In this document: positions 42,233 to 52,100 of the stretch, piece after piece | Position numbering within the stretch: position 1 is the first letter of the stretch | Layout of the letters: the number at the start of each line of letters is the position of its first letter | From: Rheum nobile | Lineage: Eukaryota; Streptophyta; Magnoliopsida; Caryophyllales; Polygonaceae | DNA: 64,000 bases | Assembly (NCBI GenBank): GCA_027886185.1 | Contig: WOAB01000858.1 | Location: forward strand, 992,001 to 1,056,000 | Reading direction: 5' to 3' | Notes under the pieces: model-generated | What the model saw: the letters and a program-made list of their open reading frames with translations, nothing else | Database searches by the model: none | Told to the model about the DNA's origin: nothing | Made by a program: the position numbers and the translations under genes

Positions 42233-44041
42233 CTACAAGGTTTCTATTGCCTTATTACCAGATGGGCTATTTTCTCTTTCAGAGTTGTCTGAGGAGCTGC
42301 TTGAGTCTGTGTTGGAACAATCGTTACATTCCTCGACACAATTAATCGTAACATTTTTTAATTTTTGATCGATTAATTCCATGAGACTAAGAGAAGGATT
42401 AAGAGAAGTGTTACTGACAATTTCTTTTTTTATTCCCTGAATTTGAAAATGAGGTCTAGAGATGTCTTTAGGGAATTTGATAGCTTCAGTACTGATTTTA
42501 TCATGTATTAATTCAACTTGTTCAGCTATAGTGTGGAGGATTTGGTTAGAATAGTTGTGTTGTTGATGTATTTTCTTAACATCTTCTAAGGTAGCAGGAC
42601 TGTTATCTGAAGTACCAATTCTAGGATTTTTAAAGGGTTCAGCAGGGACCTCCCCATCTTTTGTAATAATTTTTCTTCCTTGTAAAGGAGGATGAACACT
42701 TTGTGTAGATCCTGAGGGTAAAAGATTCCAAGTCTTTGTTAACCTAGTTTGGACGTCTATGGACTTTTGTTCTAAAGAGTTTTCTAATCCCTGAATCTTA
42801 AGGTAATTAGGAAACCATGTGAAGAACAAGATATTGATCCTATATTTTTCCATATCAGAATACCATAATTCTCTTATTTTATCTCTGACTATTTTGTTTA
42901 TTTTCATGAACCAAACTTTCTTGATTCTGTTTTCAATGGAGTCAAAGTCTCTTCTTAGATAATCTTTGTCTATTGTAAAGTCTATTTTTGTGATAACATT
43001 TATGGAGAAGTATCTTCCTATATCACTCTGAGTAGGTGAAGAGGGAAAAGATTCATCTCTATTTTGGTCAATAACAGGGTTAGGAATGGGACTACTAAAT
43101 TCAACTTTAACAGAATGGTCTTTTATAGAATGGTCTCTAGCAGTATAGAGGGACTCTGAAAAAGAGTTTCTACCAGGGAAAGGATGGGGATTTCTAGGTA
43201 TAGGTCTAAAAGATCTAGTAGAATTAAATCTTATAAGGACCCTACCATCACCACTTTCTTCTATCTGGGAAATTTCTGTTTTTTCAAGATCATCCGGAGG
43301 ACAATCATGTTTTAGTTCCAGAGCTTCTGGTATAGTAATATCTTCCCATTTTATCAGTTTGGGAGTGAAAGTTGTAGATCTCTCAGCTTCTAGTTGAAGG
43401 AGGATAGTTTCTCCTCTAGGGACAAGAGGTACTATACACTTAGGATCAGTGCAGGAACTTAGGACTCTGTAATGGAGTCTGTAGATAATGACAAAATTTT
43501 TAGAAAGGTTTTTGAACCCCTTTTTAAGGAGCTTAATATCAAGAGTAAGAGTAATACTGATTCTAGGGTCTGTCATATCAACTGTAAAATTGGGAGAACA
43601 GTTGAAGAAGATCGGGCCATTGCAGATATTGGTTTGAATAACAACGATTAAGGAGTCTTTGTAAGAAAGGAGTCTGTCGTCTCTAAGGGCAATAAAGACT
43701 GGGGTGTCTATGCCTAATATGGCTAAAGGTTTAAGAGCAACTTGAATTAGGCCTATATGGATATATCTGTAGTTCTTTTTTAGATATTCATCAATAGCTA
43801 TGGAGGATAATAATTGAAGAGTCAGTTGTTCTTTGTCTAGACTGAGTGTTTCTTCATGACTTTTAACACTAAGAGTTGTTTTAAAGTCTGTCCATCCTAT
43901 TCTGTAAATGGATTGTATAGACTGTTGTGGTATGTTCCAATTATTATTATTTTCTTCGTACAGATTTTCATTACTATGGACGATTGGGATGCTAGATGAA
44001 CTAGAACCTCTATGCAGAATACGCCTAAATTGTAGAGCCAT
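42233..44041 (-). CDS. Viral movement-protein ORF
   Basis: A 602-codon open frame. Residues about 50-235 fit the 30K-type viral movement-protein family of caulimovirids: YIHIGLIQVALKPLAILGID, then TPVFIALRDDR, CNGPIFFNCSPNFTVDMTD and LTLDIKLLKKGF. Such proteins carry viral nucleic acid through plasmodesmata. The C-terminal half is charged and contains ILHTIAEQVELIHDK and a serine-rich end. A TAG stop at 42233-42235 ends it; the next frame, with coat protein, follows in the same phase without another stop. So the two were once one polyprotein, or are joined by read-through. The ORF itself shows no internal break. Confidence 0.8.
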   Translation of the reverse strand: MALQFRRILHRGSSSSSIPIVHSNENLYEENNNNWNIPQQSIQSIYRIGWTDFKTTLSVKSHEETLSLDKEQLTLQLLSSIAIDEYLKKNYRYIHIGLIQVALKPLAILGIDTPVFIALRDDRLLSYKDSLIVVIQTNICNGPIFFNCSPNFTVDMTDPRISITLTLDIKLLKKGFKNLSKNFVIIYRLHYRVLSSCTDPKCIVPLVPRGETILLQLEAERSTTFTPKLIKWEDITIPEALELKHDCPPDDLEKTEISQIEESGDGRVLIRFNSTRSFRPIPRNPHPFPGRNSFSESLYTARDHSIKDHSVKVEFSSPIPNPVIDQNRDESFPSSPTQSDIGRYFSINVITKIDFTIDKDYLRRDFDSIENRIKKVWFMKINKIVRDKIRELWYSDMEKYRINILFFTWFPNYLKIQGLENSLEQKSIDVQTRLTKTWNLLPSGSTQSVHPPLQGRKIITKDGEVPAEPFKNPRIGTSDNSPATLEDVKKIHQQHNYSNQILHTIAEQVELIHDKISTEAIKFPKDISRPHFQIQGIKKEIVSNTSLNPSLSLMELIDQKLKNVTINCVEECNDCSNTDSSSSSDNSERENSPSGNKAIETL

Positions 44042-44299
44042 AATTAGTTACGTTTTAGGAACTATTTATCTTAATCGTATGTTTTATTGTTACTAAATGG
44101 CGTGGGACCATCGACCTGGAACACCCTGGGACTACCTCGTCAAGCGGGCTTACCAACGGATTTACGACTAAAACCAAACATGCACAATCTAGTAACAGTA
44201 AAAAGTCTGACCTTGGTAAACAGTAACTAAAGGCGTAAATAACTATAATACTACAACCGGGGCAAAATGTTGGCTACAAAAGATTTTATTTCAATTCAG
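44042..44299. other. Upstream region of the movement-protein ORF and head-to-head join
   Basis: Non-coding stretch before the movement protein on the minus strand. At about 44290-44300 it meets the right segment, which starts inside coding sequence between coat protein and protease. No primer-binding-site motif was found here. Confidence 0.6.
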
Positions 44300-44858
44300 G
44301 CAAATAAATAATTCCAAATTACAACAAGAAGATAATGAAACCCTTAACAATTCCCCTGCTAAAACATTTTCCTCCATCACTACAAAAGATCTACAAACTG
44401 AAGTTAATAGACTCAAAAAAGAAATTGAAACCCTTAACAATAATTCCAAATTACAACAAGAAGATAATGAAGCTCTCCTTACTAAACAGACCCTTATCTC
44501 ATCTATTAACAAGGTCAACCTTCAGAAATGGTATGTTAATATTACCATAAAAATAAAAGACTTCGTTCTTTCTACAGTTGCTCTCATAGACAGTGGAGCA
44601 GATCTTAACTATATTTGTGAAGGTTTAATCCCTTCAAAGTATTACTATAAAAGTCATGAAAAGATCCTTGATGCTAGTGGTAGTAGAATGAACCTTAGCT
44701 ACAAGATCCCTAAAGCCTCTATTTGTAATGACAAATATTGTTTTAACAATTCCGTCATACTAATAAAAGACTTAAATCAGGAAATAATCCTAGGAACACC
44801 CTTCCTAACATAGATATATCCTTTTACAGTAGATGTTTATGGCATACATGCTGTAGTT
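44300..44858 (+). pseudogene. Viral protease remnant of the right segment
   Basis: It begins within the coat-protein C-terminal region (motifs KLQQEDNE repeated twice, at about 44310 and 44450) and continues through the protease (VALIDSGADLNYICEG, SRMNLSYKIPKASIC, LNQEIILGTPFLT). An in-frame TAG at 44811-44813 follows. The missing upstream part (movement protein, most of coat protein) is absent from this segment. Closely similar to the protease of the left segment but clearly diverged. Confidence 0.82.
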
Positions 44859-46472
44859 ATGGGTAAAAAACTAAGTTTTGAGTTTATTTCTCTGGTTATA
44901 CATAAAGACATATCTACTATACATTCCTCATCCATAAACAAGAGCATGAATCTTATAAGTAAGAAAAGATCCTTCATCCATTCCCTTGTCAAGGAAATAG
45001 CACACCTTAAAATAAAAGAAAAACTTAGAAACCCTAGTCTACAGAAACAGATCCTCATCCTTGAAGAATTATTCAAAAAACGTGTATGCTTTGAATCTCC
45101 CACAGCCTTCTGGGATAGAAAGAAGCATCAGGTGTCTCTCCCCTATGAAAAAGATTTCAAAGAAATAGACATTCCCACCAAAGCTAGACCCATACAAGTG
45201 AATCAAGAACTCCTACAATTCTGCAAACAAGAAATAGACTCCCTCCTACTCAAAAAACTTATAAGACCCTCCAAGTCTCCCTGGAGTTGTGCAACTTTCT
45301 ATGTTAATAAGCAAGCAGAAAAAGAAAGAGGAGTCCCCAGACTTGTGATTAACTACAAGCCTTTAAATAAAGCTTTACAATGGATTAGATACACTATTCC
45401 TAATAAAAGAGATTTCCTCAATAGACTTTCTGATTCTAAGATCTACTCAAAATTTGATATGAAAAGTGGTTTCTGGCAAATCCAAATAGAAAATAAAGAT
45501 AGGTATAAAACAGCCTTTGCAGTTCATTTTGGACATTATGAATGGAATGTTATGCCTTTTGGCCTAAAAAATGCTCCTTTAGAATTTCAAAAAATCATGA
45601 ATGATATCTTCAACCCTTACTCTAGTTTCACAATAGTCTATATTGATGATGTTCTAGTCTTTTCTAAAAGCATAGAAGAACATTTCAAACACCTTAATAC
45701 TTTTTTATACATAATAGAAAAAAATGGGCTGGCTGTCTCGGCCTCAAAAATAAAATTATTCCAAACACAGATAAGGTTCTTGGGTCATAACATCTTCAAC
45801 CAAACATTCAAACCTATAAACAGAAGCATAGAGTTTACTAGCAAATTCCCATATGAAATAAGAGACAAAAACCAATTACAAAGGTTCCTTGGTTGTCTAA
45901 ATTATATCTCTGATTTCTTTCCTAACCTCAAACAAATCTGTGCCCCTCTGTTTCAAAGACTCAGGAAAAATCCACCTCTTTGGACTACTGAGCATACCAA
46001 GGTTATCCAACTTCTCAAAGAGAAAGTCAAAACCTTACCATGTGCTAGTATTCCTCACCCTTCTGCTTCTATGATAGTTGAAACAGACGCCTCAGAAATA
46101 GGCTTTGGCGGGATTCTCAAACAAAGACTACCTAACCAAACTAAAGAAATCCTTGTTAGATACTACTCTGGTGTTTGGTCTGGACCTCAAAAGAACTATA
46201 GCACTGTTAAAAAAGAAGTCCTATCTATTGTTTCTTGTATCTCTAAATTCCAAGATGATTTATATAACAAAGATTTCCTTCTCCGTGTTGACTGTCAATC
46301 AGCCAACGAAATCCTACAAAAAGATGTTCAAAATCTTGTTTCAAAACAGATTTTTGCTAGATGGCAAGCTATAGTTTCAGTTTTTTACTTCAAAATAGAA
46401 TTTATAAAAGGAAAAAACAACTCTTTACCAGACTTTCCCACAAGAGAATTCCTACAGGGAAAAACCCCATAA
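44859..46472 (+). CDS. Viral reverse transcriptase-RNase H
   Basis: A 537-codon open frame in phase with the protease before the stop at 44811. Reverse transcriptase: KARPIQVNQELLQFC, PWSCATFYVNK, RLVINYKPLN, the catalytic D200 (KFDMKSGFWQIQI), MPFGLKNAPLEFQ and the YIDD pair D263/D264. RNase H: D410 (VETDASEIGFGG), E453 (STVKKEVLSI) and D478 (LRVDCQSAN). It copies pregenomic RNA into DNA in this virus type. No break is seen within the frame, and the active-site residues are all there. The left segment lacks this gene. Confidence 0.9.
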   Translation: MGKKLSFEFISLVIHKDISTIHSSSINKSMNLISKKRSFIHSLVKEIAHLKIKEKLRNPSLQKQILILEELFKKRVCFESPTAFWDRKKHQVSLPYEKDFKEIDIPTKARPIQVNQELLQFCKQEIDSLLLKKLIRPSKSPWSCATFYVNKQAEKERGVPRLVINYKPLNKALQWIRYTIPNKRDFLNRLSDSKIYSKFDMKSGFWQIQIENKDRYKTAFAVHFGHYEWNVMPFGLKNAPLEFQKIMNDIFNPYSSFTIVYIDDVLVFSKSIEEHFKHLNTFLYIIEKNGLAVSASKIKLFQTQIRFLGHNIFNQTFKPINRSIEFTSKFPYEIRDKNQLQRFLGCLNYISDFFPNLKQICAPLFQRLRKNPPLWTTEHTKVIQLLKEKVKTLPCASIPHPSASMIVETDASEIGFGGILKQRLPNQTKEILVRYYSGVWSGPQKNYSTVKKEVLSIVSCISKFQDDLYNKDFLLRVDCQSANEILQKDVQNLVSKQIFARWQAIVSVFYFKIEFIKGKNNSLPDFPTREFLQGKTP

Positions 46473-46489
46473 ACAAAAGAATTTTGTCC

Positions 46490-46645
46490 ATGAAAGATCA
46501 TTACAAAAGATGCAAAGCACGACTTGAACAAAGCCTCTGGATACCACCTATAAGAGAATTACTTGAGCTTGACAAAGATCCTTTCCTTCGCCAGTTTCTG
46601 CAAGAACTTGAAAGGAAAGTCAAAGAACGTCTTACCTTCCTATAA
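46490..46645 (+). CDS. Short viral ORF after RNase H
   Basis: A 51-codon frame with a basic start (MKDHYKRCKARLEQSLW) and a leucine-rich charged helix-like remainder (LLELDKDPFLRQFLQELERKV), followed by a stop. It lies between RNase H and the 3' ORF. It may be a small viral protein or the remains of a longer one; no family recognised. Confidence 0.4.
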   Translation: MKDHYKRCKARLEQSLWIPPIRELLELDKDPFLRQFLQELERKVKERLTFL

Positions 46646-46660
46646 AAGACCACCTCAGGT

Positions 46661-47862
46661 ATGGATCCTAAAGACAGAAAACGGACTCCCCAGGACTACA
46701 TCAGTCCATCTTCCTCTTCCTCTTGGTCCCAGTGCATAACAGATTTCAAGCTCTCTCAAACTTTCCAGCTCTCCCCTACAACCAAGCCCATGTGACACCA
46801 AAGACTCATGTCAAAACAGTTCCCAAAAGGGACAGTTCTTACTTCCAATATTTCCTTAAACCACATCCTATTACTTCAGTCTATCTTACACCAAAACATT
46901 CTCCTATTTCACAAAACCAACTGGAACCATACACCAAATGACTCTTCCCTCCTACTCTTCACTGGTTCTCTGATAACCCCTCCAAAAACCATAAATTTTA
47001 TGAATTTGTCCTTGTTGACTCTGGTTCGGCAGAAATATCCCACACCATGTGCATAATAGACCCCTCTCGCATCTCCTTCTCAAAATACAAGATACTTAAT
47101 GTCCTAGTCTCCCATCATTGGACTGATCCCTGGACTCTAAAGTCCTTCTCCCTTCCAAATGCCATTCCTAATCTCCCAGGTTATTCCTACCAAGACTACA
47201 AAGATGCTTGGGAAAGAACTTTTCTGCTTAGACCATTCAATCATTCATGGTTCTTCTTTTTTGACAAACACTGCCCCCAGGGTTTCCCAATTTGGTTCTA
47301 TGAGTGGTGGATTACTTTTGGAGCCACATTAAATATTTACCCAGAAAAAATACAGAGAGCCTATTCCACCTACCTTTTCCATGCCAAAGACAGAACCTTC
47401 ACAAAATCTCTTCGCTTCCACAATGATTTTGGTATTGCATGGATCTTTTGATGGACTTATGAGACCCTACAAATTCAACCACAAAGCTATCCCCTTACAC
47501 TTTGTCGCCGTTTCAAAGTCCGATGGTGGGAAAAGTTTATTATTTCCACTATAACAGTTGCAAAAGTAGAATTGTTTTTCCAGCAGAAATGCCATAGACT
47601 GTCAATTAATGATACAACAGTCAAATCCACTACTTCAGCTCCTACTCCTCCTCCACAAAAGAACCCTTCTCCACAAAAGAGCCCTTCTCCTACCGTTTCA
47701 AAAGACCAGCTTGAACAACTGAAACAATGGGAAGCCTTTCAAAAGTATCTGGCTCAAGAAAAGCAAAGTGTTACTAACAGTTGTGAAGACCTAGACGCCA
47801 CTCCACCACCTTCTCCGGCGGATGATCCAGAACAGTTCGCACAAGATCCCTACGCTATGTAA
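46661..47862 (+). pseudogene. Viral 3' ORF of the RT-containing segment (broken)
   Basis: It starts at an ATG (46661) just after CACCTCAGGT and is serine-rich (PSSSSSW). A TGA stops the frame at 46793-46795, and frame changes follow before 46980. From there one frame runs on through FYEFVLVDSGSAEISHT, SFSKYKILNVLVSHHW and WFFFFDKHCPQGFPIWFYEWW to a TGA at 47449-47451 (a tryptophan codon by context), then on in the same phase to 47862, with a proline-rich tail (PTPPPQKNPSPQKSPSP). I do not know its function. It is not similar to the ORF at the same place in the left segment. Confidence 0.65.
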
Positions 47863-49169
47863 ACAAAAATAGTTCTATCTGTTCAAAAGAGAAAAGAGAG
47901 AAAAAGAAAAAAGAAAAAAGAAAAAGAATATAGAAAAAAGAAAGAAAAAGAAAAATAGAGAGTTCGTATGTTTTCATTTTATGTTTTTATTTCGAGGGGT
48001 AATCTAGCCTGTTTTTAGATTATCTCCTTTGAACATCTTGATACTTTGATAAAAGACCCAAGAAGCAGATCTCACAATAGGCCCATCTGGCAGCATAAGA
48101 CAAAAGGCCCATTATCAAGAAGGAAGAAGAGCCCAACAAATTCAAAGGCTCAGAGACCCATTACAAGAAGAAGATCTCACAAACAATAGGCCCATCAGGT
48201 AGCACAAGACAATAGGCCCATCATCAAAGAAGGAAGAAGAGCCCAACAAAATAAAAAGCTCAGAGACCCACTACAAGAAGAGACCAAGAAGAAAAGCCCA
48301 ACAAAACAAAAGGCTCAAATACCTATTTACAAGAAGAAAGGCCCATTGACTCGCTCAGCACTCCGGCCCAAATAATAGGCCCATCAAGACACAACGGATT
48401 AAAGGCCCATTACAAAAACAAGGATAGAAGAACATGCCCATCAGAAGAACAGGCCCACCATAATGCAGCAAGCAAAAGTCCAACAACTTAAAAGACTCCA
48501 CCTTCTGCGAAGGATAAGAAAGATCCACTTGCAGTTGAAAACAACAAATCCACTTGCAGTTGAAGACAAAATACCCACACACAAGTAGAAAAGACTCCAC
48601 TCAAGACAAGAAGACAAAAGACCAGCTCGGCACTCCACTCAAGACAAGAAGACAAAAGACCAGCTCAGTGCTCCACTCACAACAGGAGACTCCACACGTG
48701 AAGAAATAGTACCAAAAATTGGTACGGACAAGGAAACTCAGACTCTCCCCCCTCTCTATAAAAGGCAAAGCCCTCAGTTGTTTTGAGGCATCCGATTTCA
48801 GACTCTCATGTGTTGAGAAACTGATAGAAATATCTTAAGCTTAGAAGCCTTCCTCTGGAGCTCCTTCAAGCTTTTGGAAATCGTTTCATGTTACAACAAT
48901 AGTCCTTGAAAGTTTTTACTTATGGTTTTATAAAAGTCCCAGTTTTGTTCATATTTCTCTTCTTGTTTTTAGTTTTTCATGTTTTTCAGTATAGTTACTA
49001 TTTCGTTTACTATTCATTGTTCTTAGTGTTTCACTATTTATATGTTACTGTTCAAAAGTCATTGTTCATTACTATTCACACTGTAAATCTTCTGTATTAC
49101 TCTTCACCTATGTTCTGCTTTACTCTTTTCATCCTACGTCTTTCCTTACTTTAGATTACCTGGGTTCAT
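47863..49169 (+). promoter_or_regulatory. Viral promoter and leader, right copy
   Basis: Counterpart of 37805-38943 in inverted orientation. It shows a purine-rich block (47885-47965), nine GGCCCA motifs (about 48078-48455), short direct repeats (a 38-bp unit ACTCCACTCAAGACAAG… at 48594 and 48632), a G-box CACGTG near 48697, the inverted repeat TACCAAAAATTGGTA at about 48709 and the TATA box TATAAAAGG at 48757-48765. The leader then carries repeated TACTGTTCA-type motifs and ends at TTACCTGGG near 49164. The left copy has the same order, but its G-box is changed (CCCGTG). Confidence 0.75.
48757..48765 (+). promoter_or_regulatory. TATA box of the right viral promoter
   Basis: TATAAAAGG in a context conserved in both viral segments, with a C-rich tract just upstream. 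It fits a pregenomic RNA promoter of the caulimovirid type; transcription was not shown. Confidence 0.6.
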
Positions 49170-52100
49170 TTGGATTTTATTAGGGTTTGAGACTGATAGG
49201 TGATAACGTTAACATAGACTCAGATAGGGTTTGAGACCGAGAAGTAATAACTTCTATTGGATTCCTAGAAATTGAACCTGAGATTTTATTGTTGTGAGAG
49301 CATCTTAATTTCTCTTGTGGATTAATAACTATCATAAAAACCCTAAGATTAGATTGGATTTAGTAAGTAACAAGAGTGGATGTTAGTTCAGTTTGACCTC
49401 AGATTCTAAGTGCCAAAAGGGTCTAGACCTTGATTTAGTGAGTGATTCCTTACGTATTTAGTTTTAACTTTTGTTTTCTTATTTTGGTTTGAAAATTGCC
49501 GCACGGACAAGACTCACGAGGGAATTCATGAGGAATTTCTTTAGCATTCGGAAGATTTTTGTATTATTGTTCTAGCATTTTTCAACTTGAATTATTTCGT
49601 CATTGAGATTAACTTTTCTTATCTTCTGTTTTTATTGAATAATTCATATATATTGATGGCTAGTCTAAATCTATTGAATATTTATTCAATCATACTTGGC
49701 TAAATTTCTAGTTCTAAGGTTGGGATGATCTTGACGATGCGTATGTAATTAGATTTATTTTATTGCCTGAATTGAAATAATATTTGATTCATTCCTAGAT
49801 GTTTAATGCCCATAGTAGCTTATGCGAATTGGATTCTATTAAGGTTTGAGACCGATAGGTGATAACGTTAACATGTAGTCAGATAGGGTTTGAGACCGAG
49901 AGGTAATAACTTCTATTGGATTCCTAGGAATTGAACCTGAGATTTTATTGTTACGAGAGCATCTTAATTTCTCTAGTGGATTAATAACTATTATAGAAAC
50001 CCTAAGATTAGATTGGATTTAGCAAGTAACAAGAGTGGATGTTAGATCAGTTTGACCTCAGATTCTAAGTGCCAAAAGGGTCTAGACCATGATTTAGTGA
50101 GTGATTCCCTTACATATTTAGTTTTAACTTTTGTTTTCTTATTTTGGTTTGAAAATTGCCGAACGGACAAGACACAGGAGGGAATTCATGAGGAACTTTT
50201 TTTAGCATTCGGAAGTATTTTGTATTATTGTTCTAGCATTTTTCAACTTGAATTATTTCGTCATTGAGATTAACTTTTCTTATCTTCTATTTTTATTGAA
50301 TAATTCATATATGTTGATGGCTAGACTAAATCTATTGAATATTTCTTTAATCATACTTGGCTAAATTTCTAGTTCTAAGGTTGGGATGATATTGACGATG
50401 CGTATGTAATTAGAATTATTTCTTTGCCTGAATTGAAATAATATTTGATTCATTCCTAGATGTTTAATGCCCATAGTAGCTTATGTGAATTGGATTCTAT
50501 TAGGGTTTGAGACCGATAGGTGATAACATTAACATCTAGTCAGATAGGGTTTGAGACCGAGAGGTAATAACTTCTATTGGATTCCTAGGAATTGAACCTG
50601 AGATTTTATTGTTACGAGAGCATCTTAATTTCTCTTGTGGATTAATAACTATCACAGAAACCCTAAGATTAGATTGGATTTAGCAACTAATAAGAGTGAA
50701 TGTTAGTTCAGTTTGACCTCAGATTCTATGTGCCAAAAGGGTCTAGACCTTGATTTAGTGAGTAATTCCCTTACGTATTTAGTTTTAACTTTTGTTTTCT
50801 TATTTTGGTTTGAAAATTGCCGCTCGGACAAGACTCAGGAGGGAATTCATGAGGAATTTTTTTAGCATTCGGAAGATTTTTGTATTATTGTTCTAGCATT
50901 TTTCAACTAGAATTATTTCGTCATTGAGATTAACTTTTCTTATCTTCTGTTTTTATTGAATAATTCATATATGTTGATGGCTAGTCTAAATCTATTGAAT
51001 ATTTCTTTAATCATACTTGGCTAAATTTCTAGTTCTAAGATTGGGATGATCTTGACAATGCGTATGTAATTAGAATTATTTATTTGCCTAAATTGAAATA
51101 ATATTTGATTCATTCCTAGATGTTTAATGCCCATAGTAGCTTATGCGAATTGGATTCTATTAGGTTTTGAGACCGATAGGTGATAACGTTAACATGTAGT
51201 CAGATAGGGTTTGAGACCGAGAGGTAATAACTTCTATTGGATTTCTTGGATTTCAACCTGAGATTTTATTGTTGCGAGAGCATCTTAATTTCTCTTGTGG
51301 ATTAATAACTATCATAGAAACCCTAAGATTAGATTGGATTTAGCAAGTAACAAGAGTGGATGTTAGTTCAGTTTGACCTCAGATTCTAAGTGGCAAAAGG
51401 GTCTAGACCTTGATTTAGTGAGTGATTCCCTTACGTATTTAGTTTTAACTTTTGGTTTCTTATTTTGGTTTGAAAATTGCCGCACGGACAAGACTCAGGA
51501 GGGAATTCCTGAGGAATTTTTTTTGCATTCGGAAGGTTTTTGTATTCTTGTTCTAGCATTTTTCAACTTGAATTATTTCGTCATTGAGATTAACTTTTCT
51601 TATCTTCTGTTTTTATTGAATAATTCATATATGTTGATGGCTAGTCTAAATCTATTGAATATTTCTTTAATCATACTTGGCTAAATTTCTAGTTCTAAGG
51701 TTGGGATGATCTTGACGATGCGTATGTAATTAGAATTATTTCTTTGCCTGAATTGAAATAATATTTGATTCATTCCTAGATGTTTAATGCCCATAGTAGC
51801 TTATGCGAATTGGATTCTATTAGGGTTTGAGACCGATAGGTTATAACGTTAACATGTAGTCAGATAGGGTTTGAAACCGATAGGTAATAACTTCTATTGG
51901 ATTCCTAGGAATTGAACCTGAGATTTTATTGTTGCGAGAACATCTTAGTTCTCTTGTGGATTAATAACTATCATAGAAACCCTAAGATTAGATTGGATTT
52001 AGCAAGTAACAAGAGTGGATGTTAGTTCAGTTTGACCTCAGATTCTAAGTGGCAAAAGGGTCTAGACCTTGATTTAGTGAGTGATTCCCTTACGTATTTA

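Larger units (their letters stand above)
37730..49169. mobile_element. Endogenous pararetrovirus insertion (Caulimoviridae-like), head-to-head
   Basis: An 11.4-kb block of viral sequence in one satellite monomer. The left segment (about 37805-44290) reads on the minus strand, the right one (about 44300-49169) on the plus strand. Each ends outward in the same 1.1-1.3-kb promoter/leader region, which makes a long inverted repeat. Movement-protein, coat/zinc-knuckle, protease and RT-RNase H domains and the lack of LTRs, integrase and target duplication support a pararetrovirus that entered by DNA repair. Stops in several frames make it a decayed copy. The genus is not assigned. Confidence 0.85.

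Noticed and set aside
37805..49169. Reading the inverted terminal regions as LTRs or as the inverted repeats of a DNA transposon
   Set aside because: They are in opposite orientation, lie at the 3' end of each viral segment, have no target duplication, and the insert has no integrase or transposase.
51373..51684. Open frames starting MTSDSKWQKGLD in several satellite monomers (also at 50052, 52032, 52691)
   Set aside because: They exist only where a chance ATG and lack of stops coincide. Most monomers of the same family do not have them, so there is no sign of selection for a protein.
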